Source: Nocardioides marinus (lineage in GTDB: Bacteria; Actinomycetota; Actinomycetes; Propionibacteriales; Nocardioidaceae). Taken from it: a stretch of DNA of 64,000 bases. Below, in pieces: positions 26,363 through 35,064 of this stretch. The stretch is from contig NZ_JACBZI010000001.1 of NCBI RefSeq assembly GCF_013408145.1, positions 3,610,001-3,674,000 of the forward strand. Direction: 5' to 3'. Under the pieces are notes generated by a model. The model did no database searches, was not told the origin of the DNA, and worked only from the letters and a program-made list of their open reading frames with translations. The translations under genes and the position numbers were made by a program. Numbering within the stretch: position 1 is the first letter of the stretch; every line of letters begins with the position of its first letter.

Positions 26363-26386
26363 GGCAATCACTACTCATACCCCGGC
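26363..26386. promoter_or_regulatory. Putative regulator box shared with the 30456-30482 region
   Basis: The words GGCAATCAC (26363-26371) and CTCATACCCCGGC (26374-26386) lie upstream of the exported-protein gene. Near-identical words occur upstream of the lipoprotein gene at 30495. The LuxR regulator gene lies between the two, which makes it a candidate binding protein. Confidence 0.4.
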
Positions 26387-26453
26387 AGGCCCCCGGCTCC
26401 CTAGCCTCCAGCAGCCAGTCGTCCCTCCCCACCGTCGCACGCCAGGAGTTCCC

Positions 26454-27599
26454 ATGCCCCGCCCTCGACCCCGCCCTCGACCCCGCACCCGTCTCGCCGT
26501 GGCCTCCCTCGGCGCCGGTCTCGTGCTCCCCGCCCTCGCGACGCTGCCCTCGCAGGCCGTCATCGGCTCCGCGACCGTGACGCTCGACGACTGCGAGGTC
26601 GTCCTCGTCCCGAGCCAGGTCATCAGCGACGACGGCACCTGGACGACCACGATCGGGATCGACCACCCCTCCCCGGTGCCGGCGTACAGCTCGCAGACGG
26701 TGGGGTTCGATCTCGGATCGGTCCCGGCGGGCACCTTCCCGGAGGACCTCACCGACACGGCGCTCTACATCTACGCCGAGTTCGAGGACGGTCGGGGCGG
26801 TGACCTCAGCCTGTCGCCCCCGACGGCCGAGATCGGCACCCTCGACGCCAGCGAGCCGCTGGCGCTCGGCTCGCCGGACGTGGACAACGTGCGCTACTAC
26901 TACTCCGGCCGCTACGAGCTGGGCCTGAAGAAGCTCGAGGTGGAGGTGTACGGACGCGACGCCTCCGGCGAGCTCCAGGACTACGTCTTCAGCTGCGACC
27001 GGCCGGCCCAGGCGGTGCCGATCGTCGAGTTCGGGGTCTTCGACCCCGAGGCAGACGCGGCGATCACCCTCGACTCCTTCCAGGCCACCCAGGGCCAGTC
27101 CATCGGGATCGACGGACGGGACTTCGCGGCCCGCACCACGAACGGCACCATCACCCCGACGGTCGGCGGCGAGCCGGCCAACACGTTCCCGGTCGACGAC
27201 ATCGGCTTCTTCGACGGCCAGCTCGTGGTGCCGGAGTTCGCTCCCCCGGGCCAGCAGGAGGTGCGGGCGACCTACCAGGGCGAGACCGCCACGGCGCTGA
27301 TCACGGTCATCGCCAAGAAGGCGCAGCTGGTCGTCACCAAGGCGGTCAAGGCCGGCAAGAACCTCTCGGTCGGCGGCTCGCTGTTCAAGCCGGGCGAGAA
27401 GGTCACGCTGAAGCTGACGAAGAAGGGCAAGGCCCCGAAGGGCACCAAGAAGTCCTACGGCACCAGCGTCACCGCCGGCCCCGACGGCTCCATCGCCAAG
27501 ACCGTCAAGCTCAAGAAGGCGGCCAAGGGGAAGTGGAAGGTCGCCGCCAAGGGTGCGAGCAGCGGCCGTACCGCGGGAGCGGGCTTCAAGGTCTCCTGA
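26454..27599 (+). CDS. Exported protein of unknown function with lysine-rich C-terminus
   Basis: This 381-residue protein begins with an Arg/Pro-rich start (PRPRPRPRPR, from a short DNA repeat) and a signal peptide ending near PSQAV. The mature part has beta-rich segments (ATVTLDDCEVVLVPSQVISDDG; TLDSFQATQGQSIGIDGRDF) that look like Ig-like domains. The last 95 residues are dominated by Lys/Gly (KKAQLVVTKAVKAGKNLSVGGSLFKPGEKVTLKLT style), giving a strongly basic tail. Such tails often bind cell-wall polymers. AGGAG lies five bases before the ATG. I do not recognise the family. It lies next to a LuxR regulator that may control it. Confidence 0.75.
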   Translation: MPRPRPRPRPRTRLAVASLGAGLVLPALATLPSQAVIGSATVTLDDCEVVLVPSQVISDDGTWTTTIGIDHPSPVPAYSSQTVGFDLGSVPAGTFPEDLTDTALYIYAEFEDGRGGDLSLSPPTAEIGTLDASEPLALGSPDVDNVRYYYSGRYELGLKKLEVEVYGRDASGELQDYVFSCDRPAQAVPIVEFGVFDPEADAAITLDSFQATQGQSIGIDGRDFAARTTNGTITPTVGGEPANTFPVDDIGFFDGQLVVPEFAPPGQQEVRATYQGETATALITVIAKKAQLVVTKAVKAGKNLSVGGSLFKPGEKVTLKLTKKGKAPKGTKKSYGTSVTAGPDGSIAKTVKLKKAAKGKWKVAAKGASSGRTAGAGFKVS

Positions 27600-27644
27600 C
27601 CCCGTCGGTACGCCGGGGACGACACCCCCCGGGGTACGACCCGG

Positions 27645-27682
27645 CCGGCAGGCGGTCCGGACCAGTTCGGTCCGTCTGCCGG
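27645..27682. promoter_or_regulatory. Inverted repeat upstream of the LuxR gene
   Basis: Arms of 17 bp (CCGGCAGGCGGTCCGGA and the complement of TTCGGTCCGTCTGCCGG) match at 13 positions and are separated by CCAG. The dyad lies about 40 bp before the probable -10 of the regulator gene, a plausible autoregulatory site. Confidence 0.4.
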
Positions 27683-27721
27683 ACAACCGGTCGCCCGGCC
27701 CCTCAGGAGGGCCGGGCGGTC

Positions 27722-27727
27722 TAGGTT
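27722..27727 (+). promoter_or_regulatory. Probable -10 element of the LuxR gene
   Basis: TAGGTT ends seven bases before the ATG at 27735, indicating a leaderless transcript. Confidence 0.45.
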
Positions 27728-27734
27728 CTGGCCC

Positions 27735-30449
27735 ATGGGGACGCACGGCCGTGCCGAGGAGCTGCAGCGGCTGACCGCGCACGTCCTCGAGCGCCGCGCC
27801 GTGCTCGTCGTCGGCGCCCCCGGCGCGGGCCGCACCCACCTGCTGCACCACCTGAGCAACCAGCTGGACGTCGCGCAGGTCCCGCACCTGCTGGTCCGCG
27901 GCTCCGACGGCGAGGCCGGCATCCCCCTGGTCGCGTTCGCCCCGCTGCTGGCCCGCTTCCAGGTGGACCCCGGCGGCGACGACCAACGGTCGGCGATCGA
28001 GGTCTACACGCGCCTGCCCCCACGGGTCGCGGCCTCCGGGCTGGCGGTGCTGGTGGACGACCTGCCGCTGCTCACCCGGGCCTCCCAGGTGCTGCTCGCC
28101 CAGCTCGCCCGCGCGGGCGCAGCGGTCGTCGCCACGACCCACGACCTCGACACCGTCCCCCGCGCGGTCCTCGACGACGTCGGCGGTCCCCGCGGGTGGC
28201 TGGTCGAGGAGCTCGGTCCGCTCACCGACGACGCGGTGCTCGCCATGGCGGCCGACCTGCTCGGCGACCAGCTCTCCGCCCCCTCCGCCGCGTCCGTGCT
28301 CCGCCACGCCGGCGGCAACCCCTTCGTCGTCCGCGAGCTGGTCGCGAACCACGGCGCCCGGCCCTCTACCGGCCCGGGCGGCGTCGAGCTGGGCCCACTG
28401 CGGGTGACGCCGCGGCTCGCCGACCTCGTGTCCCGTCGCCTGGAGCGGCTCGACGCCCCCGCCCACACGGCACTCGAGCTGCTGTCGGTGACCGGCCCCC
28501 TCCCGAGGACGGCCCTGGACCCGCAGGCCGTCGCCCTCCTGGAGGAGGAGGGGCTCCTAGGTCACGACGACGACGCCCCACCCGACGCGGTGGGGGTCGC
28601 GGACCCGCTGCTCCCGGCGGTGGTCGTGGACGGTCTGGACCACGACCGCAGGACGCAGCTGTTGCGGAGGGGGGCTGCGCTGCTCGCCGGGCGCCCCGCC
28701 TGGGGCGACGTCGAGGTCCGGCTCCTGACCCGCACGGCCGCCGACGTCGACCCCGCGCGGCTCCTGGAGGTCGCCGGCCGCGACCTGGCCCGGGGGCGGG
28801 CGGCGGCGGCGCTCGAGCTGCTCGACCGGCTGCCGTCGGACGCCACGCTCCGCCCCGCTGCCCGGCTGCTGCGCGGGGCCGCCCTGTCGAGCGAGGAGCA
28901 GCTGACGGCGGCCGAGACCGAGCTCGTCGCGGCGCTGGCGACCGACGACGAGCGCACCCGGCTGGCCGCCGGCCACGAGCTGGGCCTGCTGCTGGCCGTC
29001 CGCGCGCAGCGCCCCGCGGACGCGGTGACCCGGGTGCAGGCCGTGCTGGACACCCTCGTCGACCCGACGCGCCGCCGTCTCCTGGCCGGTGACCTGGTCA
29101 AGTGGCGGCTGATGGCCGGGCTGCCGGTCGAGTCGGTGCCCGGGTCGCCCCACGCCGACGAGACCGACCACGCCGCGGTCGTCAACGGGGCGGTCATCGG
29201 GGCGATGATCGCCTCCCTGGACGGTGCCCCGGCCCAGGCCCGGGAGCTGGTCAGGACCGGTACGGAGTCACTGGCCCGGACCGACACGGTGCCGACGTAC
29301 GTCGGTCACCTGCTGCGGCTCTCCGCCTACCTCGCCGACGCCTTCGACGGCCGGCTCGCCGCCGCCGAGGAGGTCGCCCACGCGCACCGACGTCGCGCCG
29401 CGCAGGTGGCCGACCCGAGCCTGGGCATGTGGGAGTACGCCACCGCCGAGCTCGCCCTGCACGCAGGGCGGCTCACCGACGCGGAGGTGCTCGTGGAGCG
29501 CGCCGTGCGCCACCTGGCCTGGCGCGACTTCACCGGGCTGCGCCCCAGCGCCACGGCCCTGCGCGCCGCCGTGCTGGCCCGCCGTGGGGACCAGGACGCC
29601 GCGGAGGCGCTCGCAGCGAGCCTCCCGCCCGAGCAGGTCGCGGACGTGAAGGTCGCGCTGCACCTGGCGCGGGTCCGCGCGCAGCGGTACCTGGTGGACG
29701 GCGACCCTGCCGGCGCCGGCACCGAGCTGGCCACCGTCGCCCTGCAGGCCATCGAGCAGTCCCACCGCCACCTCGGGCTGCTCGCCCTCGACGACGCGGT
29801 GCTGGCCGACCCCGCCTCGGCCCCCGACCGCTCCGCCCTGCTCGCCGAGCACGTGCACCCCGAGGCGGCCCTGGGGGCCGTGCTGCTCCGGCGTACGCGT
29901 GCCATCGCCCGCGGCGACGCCGTGGAGCTGGCCGAGGTGGCCTCGGAGCTGGAGCGTGTCGGCCTGCCCGGGCGGGCGGCGGCCTGCCTGGGGACCGCCA
30001 GGGAGCTGTTCGAGAGAGCCGGCCGGGGCGAGGCGGAGCGTCGGGCCCACCTGCGTCAGCTGACCGTGCTGGCCGACCACGACGCGGTCAGCTGGCCGCC
30101 GCGCAACCGACCCGCGCTGCTCTCACCGCGCGAGCTGGAGGTGGCCCGGCTGGCCGCCGCACGGCTGCGCAGCAGGGAGATCGCGGAGAGGTGCGGGCTG
30201 TCGGTCCGCACGGTCGACAACCACCTCGCCCGGGTCTACCGCAAGCTCGGAGTGGGAGGTCGTGACGACCTCCCCGACGCCCTGGCCGCCCTGGGTGGCT
30301 CGGTGGTCGGCCACGTCGTGGCTGCGGGTGTCGACGGCCCGCCGGCCGCTCCGGAGGGCCCCGTGACGGGACCCCGGGCCGACCCCTCCCCAGACCCCCG
30401 GCCAGAACCCCAGCGCGAGGAACCGCGCGGTCCCGTCGCCGCTGAGTAG
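27735..30449 (+). CDS. Large LuxR-family transcriptional regulator with AAA/NACHT-like ATPase (LAL type)
   Basis: This 904-residue regulator has an N-terminal P-loop domain, a long helical TPR-like middle and a C-terminal LuxR helix-turn-helix (LLSPRELEVARLAAARLRS then SVRTVDNHLARVYRKLGV, about 793-850) with a Pro-rich tail. The Walker A motif reads GAPGAGRTHL, with Arg where the catalytic Lys is expected, while Walker B (LAVLVDDLPLL) is intact. ATP hydrolysis may therefore be weak or lost. It lies between two genes for exported proteins with similar upstream words, which suggests local control. The inducer is unknown. Confidence 0.87.
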   Translation: MGTHGRAEELQRLTAHVLERRAVLVVGAPGAGRTHLLHHLSNQLDVAQVPHLLVRGSDGEAGIPLVAFAPLLARFQVDPGGDDQRSAIEVYTRLPPRVAASGLAVLVDDLPLLTRASQVLLAQLARAGAAVVATTHDLDTVPRAVLDDVGGPRGWLVEELGPLTDDAVLAMAADLLGDQLSAPSAASVLRHAGGNPFVVRELVANHGARPSTGPGGVELGPLRVTPRLADLVSRRLERLDAPAHTALELLSVTGPLPRTALDPQAVALLEEEGLLGHDDDAPPDAVGVADPLLPAVVVDGLDHDRRTQLLRRGAALLAGRPAWGDVEVRLLTRTAADVDPARLLEVAGRDLARGRAAAALELLDRLPSDATLRPAARLLRGAALSSEEQLTAAETELVAALATDDERTRLAAGHELGLLLAVRAQRPADAVTRVQAVLDTLVDPTRRRLLAGDLVKWRLMAGLPVESVPGSPHADETDHAAVVNGAVIGAMIASLDGAPAQARELVRTGTESLARTDTVPTYVGHLLRLSAYLADAFDGRLAAAEEVAHAHRRRAAQVADPSLGMWEYATAELALHAGRLTDAEVLVERAVRHLAWRDFTGLRPSATALRAAVLARRGDQDAAEALAASLPPEQVADVKVALHLARVRAQRYLVDGDPAGAGTELATVALQAIEQSHRHLGLLALDDAVLADPASAPDRSALLAEHVHPEAALGAVLLRRTRAIARGDAVELAEVASELERVGLPGRAAACLGTARELFERAGRGEAERRAHLRQLTVLADHDAVSWPPRNRPALLSPRELEVARLAAARLRSREIAERCGLSVRTVDNHLARVYRKLGVGGRDDLPDALAALGGSVVGHVVAAGVDGPPAAPEGPVTGPRADPSPDPRPEPQREEPRGPVAAE

Positions 30450-30455
30450 TTCTTG

Positions 30456-30482
30456 CTCGTACCCGGCCGCGCGGGCAATCAC
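30456..30482. promoter_or_regulatory. Putative regulator box shared with the 26363-26386 region
   Basis: CTCGTACCCGGC (30456-30467) and GGCAATCAC (30474-30482) lie just upstream of the lipoprotein gene at 30495. Both words occur in similar form, in reversed relative order, before the exported-protein gene at 26454. Confidence 0.4.
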
Positions 30483-30494
30483 GAGGATGGCCGC

Positions 30495-30902
30495 ATGACT
30501 CCCTCCACGCTCCCGGCCCGGCGCCTGCTCGCCGCCACCGTCCTGCCCCTGCTCGCCCTCACGGCCTGCGGCGGGGACGACTCCTCCGCTGCCGACCCCC
30601 CCACGACCACCCCCGGTGCCGCCGACGTCGCCGCGGGCTTCGACGAGGCGCTGGAGACGGTCGAGGAGCTGCCCGAGGACACCGTGCTCGACGCCGTCGG
30701 CCAGGCCGTGGTGACCGTCCTGTCCGCCGCGAGCGGCTACGAGATCGAGGACGGCACCCTCTACGTCACGGTCGACGGCGGCTCGGAGAACGCCCTCAGC
30801 AACTGCCAGATCGTCCTCGGAGCGGCCGGAGCCCTCACCGACGACCCGAGCGTGGTGCTGCGCTACGACTCCGAGGACGTCGACTGCTCCGAGGTCAGCT
30901 GA
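30495..30902 (+). CDS. Small lipoprotein of unknown function
   Basis: This 135-residue protein has a lipoprotein signal peptide with lipobox LTAC followed by GGDDSSAADPPTTT, a typical actinobacterial disordered linker. The remaining domain is small and acidic, with two further cysteines (SNCQIV and DCSEVS) that could form a disulfide. I do not recognise a family. The ATG at 30495 is preceded by GAGGAT with a six-base gap. The gene converges on helR and the coding ends overlap by eight bases. It may be controlled by the LuxR protein encoded upstream. Confidence 0.75.
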   Translation: MTPSTLPARRLLAATVLPLLALTACGGDDSSAADPPTTTPGAADVAAGFDEALETVEELPEDTVLDAVGQAVVTVLSAASGYEIEDGTLYVTVDGGSENALSNCQIVLGAAGALTDDPSVVLRYDSEDVDCSEVS

Positions 30903-33087
30903 GCGTCGTCAGCAGCTGCGTGGCGCGGGTGAGCACGACGTAGAGCGTGGCCCGGCCGGTCTGGGACTCGTCCTCGATCTCCTGGGGACGCACGACCACG
31001 ATGCCGTCGAACTCCAGCCCCTTGGTGTCCAGGCCGGTCAGCACCACCACCCGGTCGTCGCCCGAGGGCGTGACCGAGGAGTCGACGGCCGCGCGCGCCC
31101 CCGAGGCGTGCTCGGCGTGCTCGGGCCAGGAGGCCAGCCAGGCGTTGACCTCCGAGCGCCGCGCGGCGGGTACGACGACGGCGACCGTGCCGGCGACCTG
31201 CTCGACGATCTCGCCGACCGCCTCGCGGGTGGCCGCCTCGAGGTCGGTCACGCCCTCGCGCACCACCGGCTCGACGCCGGTCGAGCGCACGGCGGTCGGG
31301 AGGTCGGCGTCGAGGCCGACCCGACGGGCGTAGTCGGCGGCGAAGGCGTAGATCTCCGAGGAGTTGCGGTAGTTGGTCGAGAGGTGGAACTCGTGGACCG
31401 GCTTGCCCTCGAGCGCCTCGGCCCGCGCCTGCGCCGACTCGGCCGGCACCGGCCACGACGACTGCGCCGGGTCGCCGACGATGGTCCACGTCGCCGTACG
31501 GCCACGGCGGCCGACCATCCGCCACTGCATGGGCGTGAGGTCCTGCGCCTCGTCGACCAGCACGTGGGCGTAGGGGTCGTCCTCGATCCTGTGCGTCGGC
31601 GGCTGCCAGGCCCGGCCGGACGGCGCGAACTCGCGGTCGGCGGCGGTCATCAGCTCGGCGACGTCGTGCCCGCCCTCGAGGAGGCCGGTGTCGTCGAGCG
31701 AGGCCTCGTCGTCGGTGCGCTGCGGGACGTCGCCCACGGCGTAGCGCAGCTCGTCGAGCAGCGGTACGTCCTGGATCGACAGGTCGGGCGCACCGGACCA
31801 GGACTTCACCAGCAGCCGCTGCTCCTCGGGGGTCAGCAGCCCCTCGGCCACCCGGCCCAGGAAGTCCGGCTCGCGCAGCCAGCCGAGGACCTCGCGGGCC
31901 TCCAGCGGCGGCCACCAGTCGGCCACGAACTGCAGGAAGCGGGTGTCGTCGAGCAGGTCGTCGACCATCTTCTCCTTGCCGCGCTCGCGACCGCGCTCGC
32001 TGCGCACCTGGCGCCACATCACGTCCAGCAGCGCCTGCGGCACCCGCGGCAGCTGCCGGTTGCGGCGGCCCTGTGACATCAGGTTGCGCCGGACCCGGCC
32101 GAGGCTGCCGCGGTCCAGGGTCAGGACGTCGTCGTACCAGAAGACCCGGAAGTCCGTCGGGCTGCCGGGTGCCTGCTGGCGCGCGGCGCGGCGCAGCACC
32201 TCGGCCATCCGCGCCGAGCCCTTGACCTCGGCGACCGCCGGCTCGTCCTGGCGGGTGGTGCGCACCCCGTCGACGACCTCGCCCAGGGAGCGCAGGGCGA
32301 CGGCGGTCTCGCCGAGCGAGGGCAGCACCCGCTCGATGTAGCGCATGAAGACACCGCTCGGGCCGACGACCAGCACGCCGCCGGTCTCGTAGCGCCGTCG
32401 GTCGGTGTAGAGCAGGTACGCCGCGCGGTGCAGCGCCACGACCGTCTTGCCGACCCCCGGGCCGCCGGAGATGGCGACGACGCCCTTCGCGGGAGCGCGG
32501 ATCGCCTGGTCCTGCTCGGCCTGGATGGTGGCGACGATGGAGTGCATGGTGCGGTCGCGGGCGCGGGAGAGCTGGGCCATCAGGGCGCCCTCACCGACGA
32601 TCGGAAGGTCGAGGTCGTGGACTTCGAGCGCCTCGGCGTCCAGCAGCTCGTCCTCGACACCGACGACGGTCGCGCCGGTGCAGCGCAGCACCCGACGTCG
32701 TACGACGTCGTGCGGCGTGGCGGCGGTCGCCTGGTAGAACACCGCCGCGGCCGGGGCCCGCCAGTCGATGAGCAGGCTGTCGCGCTCGGCGTTGCGCAGC
32801 CCGATGCGCCCGACGTACCGCGGCTCGGGGTCGACGTCGGGGCTGAGGTCGAGGCGGCCGAAGACCAGGCCCTCGTGGGCGGCGTCGAGCTGGGCGATGC
32901 GGCGCGCGGCCTGGAAGACCATCGCGTCGCGCTCCACGAGACCACCCTCGTGGCCGAGCCGGCCGCGGTCGTGGCCCTCGCGGGCGAGCCGCTGGGCGGC
33001 CTCGGAGGAGGCGGCCAGCTGGACGTACACCCCGTCGACGTACTCCTGCTCGCGCGCGATCTCGGCTGCTGCGAGGTCCTCGGTCAC
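30895..33087 (-). CDS. helR: HelD-family RNA polymerase recycling ATPase (HelR type)
   Basis: This 730-residue UvrD-like superfamily 1 ATPase has Walker A GGPGVGKT at 208-215, Walker B LVDEAQDLTPMQW, motif III VGDPAQSSW and helicase motifs VLTGLDTKGLEFDGIVVV and YVVLTRATQ. It matches the actinobacterial HelD/HelR group, which remove stalled RNA polymerase from DNA; HelR of Streptomyces confers rifamycin tolerance by dislodging the drug. The frame is open far upstream, across the sulfatase gene, but the GTG at 33087 has AGGGAG about ten bases before it and matches the family N-terminus (EQEYVDGVYVQL). No rifamycin-associated element was recognised upstream. Confidence 0.9.
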   Translation of the reverse strand: MTEDLAAAEIAREQEYVDGVYVQLAASSEAAQRLAREGHDRGRLGHEGGLVERDAMVFQAARRIAQLDAAHEGLVFGRLDLSPDVDPEPRYVGRIGLRNAERDSLLIDWRAPAAAVFYQATAATPHDVVRRRVLRCTGATVVGVEDELLDAEALEVHDLDLPIVGEGALMAQLSRARDRTMHSIVATIQAEQDQAIRAPAKGVVAISGGPGVGKTVVALHRAAYLLYTDRRRYETGGVLVVGPSGVFMRYIERVLPSLGETAVALRSLGEVVDGVRTTRQDEPAVAEVKGSARMAEVLRRAARQQAPGSPTDFRVFWYDDVLTLDRGSLGRVRRNLMSQGRRNRQLPRVPQALLDVMWRQVRSERGRERGKEKMVDDLLDDTRFLQFVADWWPPLEAREVLGWLREPDFLGRVAEGLLTPEEQRLLVKSWSGAPDLSIQDVPLLDELRYAVGDVPQRTDDEASLDDTGLLEGGHDVAELMTAADREFAPSGRAWQPPTHRIEDDPYAHVLVDEAQDLTPMQWRMVGRRGRTATWTIVGDPAQSSWPVPAESAQARAEALEGKPVHEFHLSTNYRNSSEIYAFAADYARRVGLDADLPTAVRSTGVEPVVREGVTDLEAATREAVGEIVEQVAGTVAVVVPAARRSEVNAWLASWPEHAEHASGARAAVDSSVTPSGDDRVVVLTGLDTKGLEFDGIVVVRPQEIEDESQTGRATLYVVLTRATQLLTTLS

Positions 33088-33441
33088 CGCGTCCTGCTCC
33101 CTGTCCACCGGGCCGCCTCGGGGGCGGCCGCACGCCTGCTGCTCGCGCCGTCCGGACCCCTGGGAGGAGCGCGGGCGGCAAGCAGCCGACTTTACCGGTC
33201 CCCGCACCCCGGGCGGGACCGGAGGTGCGCAGTCGGGGCGCGGCGGGGGTGTGGCTCTTCTCACCCGGGCCCGGCCACGCTCCCGGCGCCGCCGGGCGCA
33301 GTCCACGAAGCGGTGGTCCGCGGCCGCGGTGGCTACCATCGGCCACTGGCCCGCCGGGTGCGACGTCGACGGCGACGTCCCCCTGCCTCGGGCCTGCCCG
33401 CCCCCGCACCCCACGCTTCCCCGCGAGGACCCAGGACCGAC
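33088..33441. other. Divergent intergenic region between helR and the sulfatase gene
   Basis: This 354-bp gap separates two divergent genes and shows no credible coding sequence. Candidate -10 boxes are TAAAGT on the minus strand (33189-33194) for helR and TACCAT on the plus strand (33334-33339) for the sulfatase. Neither has a convincing -35 partner. Confidence 0.4.
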
Positions 33442-35031
33442 GTGAGCCAGCCCAGCACGCCCTCCCGCCTGCACCGGAGCCTGCCCGTGGCAGCCGTCCT
33501 GCTGGCGGTGGTCACGATCCTGGCCCTGGCCGCGTCGACGATGAGCAGCCCGGCGCCGTCGGAGGACCCCCTCACCGTGAGCGCCACCGCGCAGGCGCCC
33601 GTGGAGTCCCCCGGTGACGAGCGGCCCAACATCATCTTGTTCTCCACCGACGACCAGCGGCTCGACGAGATGGTCTTCCTGCCCAAGACCAACGAGCTCA
33701 TCGGCGCGGCGGGCCTCACCTTCACCGAGGCGCTGACCCCGCACCCGCTGTGCTGTCCCGCCCGCGCCGAGCTGATGACCGGCCAGCTGGCGCAGAACAA
33801 CGGCGTCCGCACCAACTTCCCGCCGCAGGGCGGTTACGAGGCCTTCGACCCGACCTCGACCATCGGCACCGACCTCTCGGCGGCGGGCTACAACACCGCC
33901 TTCCTCGGCAAGCCGCTCAACGGCTACCACTACAGCTACGGCCGCGACCCGGGCTGGACGCTGTTCAACGCCACCAGCCACGGGTACGCCGACTACTACA
34001 AGTTCGTGCAGTACGACAACGGCGAGGTCGCCCGGATCCCGGGCTACTACACCGACTACCTGTCGGAGAAGGCCGTCGAGTACGCCCACCAGCTCAGCAG
34101 CTACGACGCCCCCTTCTTCATGTGGGTCAGCCACTTCGGTCCGCACCCCGCCAAGGGGCGCGAGGGCTGCCACGACTCCTCGTGCAAGAACGGCCCGCCG
34201 AAGATGTCGCCGGGCTACCGGGCGATGACCCGCCTCACCGGCCAGCGTCCCCACGAGGCGCAGGCCGCCGAGCTGGCCCGCGACATCGTCTCGAGCCCGT
34301 CCTTCAACGAGCGCGACGTCTCCGACAAGCCCCACGTCATCCGCAAGCAGTCCCCCGCCGCGGCCCGCAAGGTGGTGCGCACCCAGCAGGCGCGCGCGGG
34401 AGCGCTCGCGTCGGTCGACGACGCGCTCGCGCAGCTGGTGGAGCAGCTCGAGGAGGACGGGGAGCTCGACAACACCTACATCGTCTTCATCACCGACAAC
34501 GGCTACCAGCTCGGCGAGCACCGGTGGTTCGGCAAGACGCTGCCCTACGAGGAGAACCTGCGCACGCCGATGCTCGTGCGCGGTCCCGGCATCGCTCCCG
34601 GCACCACCACCGACTCGATCGCCACCATCGTCGACCTCGTGCCGACCTTCCTCGACATCGCCGACGCCGACTCCGACCGGCTCCTGGACGGCGTCTCGCT
34701 GCTCTCGACCTGGCGCGGGGAGACCGACGAGGCCCTGCACCCCGGCGGCGTGCTCATCCAGGGCGGTGCCTACAAGCCCGAGACCGGTCCCCGCGGCTGG
34801 CTCTACCGCGGCGTGCGGACCGCTCGCTACACCTACGTCCGCTACTTCGACGGGTTCGTGGAGCTCTACGACCGGGCCAGCGACCCCGACCAGCTCCGCT
34901 CGGTCGCCGGCCAGCCGCGCTACCGCGCCCTGCAGGCCGAGCTGGCCCGCCGCACCCGTCTGCTGCAGGACTGCGCCGGCCCGGGGCCGTGCAACCGCAC
35001 CTTCGGGCCGCTCCCGCACCTCGGTCGCTGA
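33442..35031 (+). CDS. Membrane-anchored or secreted sulfatase
   Basis: This 529-residue arylsulfatase-family protein hydrolyses sulfate esters. After an N-terminal hydrophobic segment (about 14-32) come the metal ligands in STDDQRLDEM and the sulfatase signature CCPARAELMTG, with Cys104 as the residue converted to formylglycine. Later motifs are FLGKPLNGY, SHFGPHPAKG, FITDNGYQLGEHRWFGK and LRTPMLVRGPG. The GTG at 33442 gives a good signal sequence, while the open frame before it is not coding. The substrate is unknown. No sulfatase-modifying enzyme gene is nearby. Confidence 0.9.
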   Translation: MSQPSTPSRLHRSLPVAAVLLAVVTILALAASTMSSPAPSEDPLTVSATAQAPVESPGDERPNIILFSTDDQRLDEMVFLPKTNELIGAAGLTFTEALTPHPLCCPARAELMTGQLAQNNGVRTNFPPQGGYEAFDPTSTIGTDLSAAGYNTAFLGKPLNGYHYSYGRDPGWTLFNATSHGYADYYKFVQYDNGEVARIPGYYTDYLSEKAVEYAHQLSSYDAPFFMWVSHFGPHPAKGREGCHDSSCKNGPPKMSPGYRAMTRLTGQRPHEAQAAELARDIVSSPSFNERDVSDKPHVIRKQSPAAARKVVRTQQARAGALASVDDALAQLVEQLEEDGELDNTYIVFITDNGYQLGEHRWFGKTLPYEENLRTPMLVRGPGIAPGTTTDSIATIVDLVPTFLDIADADSDRLLDGVSLLSTWRGETDEALHPGGVLIQGGAYKPETGPRGWLYRGVRTARYTYVRYFDGFVELYDRASDPDQLRSVAGQPRYRALQAELARRTRLLQDCAGPGPCNRTFGPLPHLGR

Positions 35032-35064
35032 CGGGGTTGCAGGCGGGTCCGGCAGGATGCTCGC

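Noticed and set aside
33088..33441. Rifamycin-associated element upstream of helR
   Set aside because: I looked for a long dyad near the helR promoter and found none that I could match with confidence to the published element.
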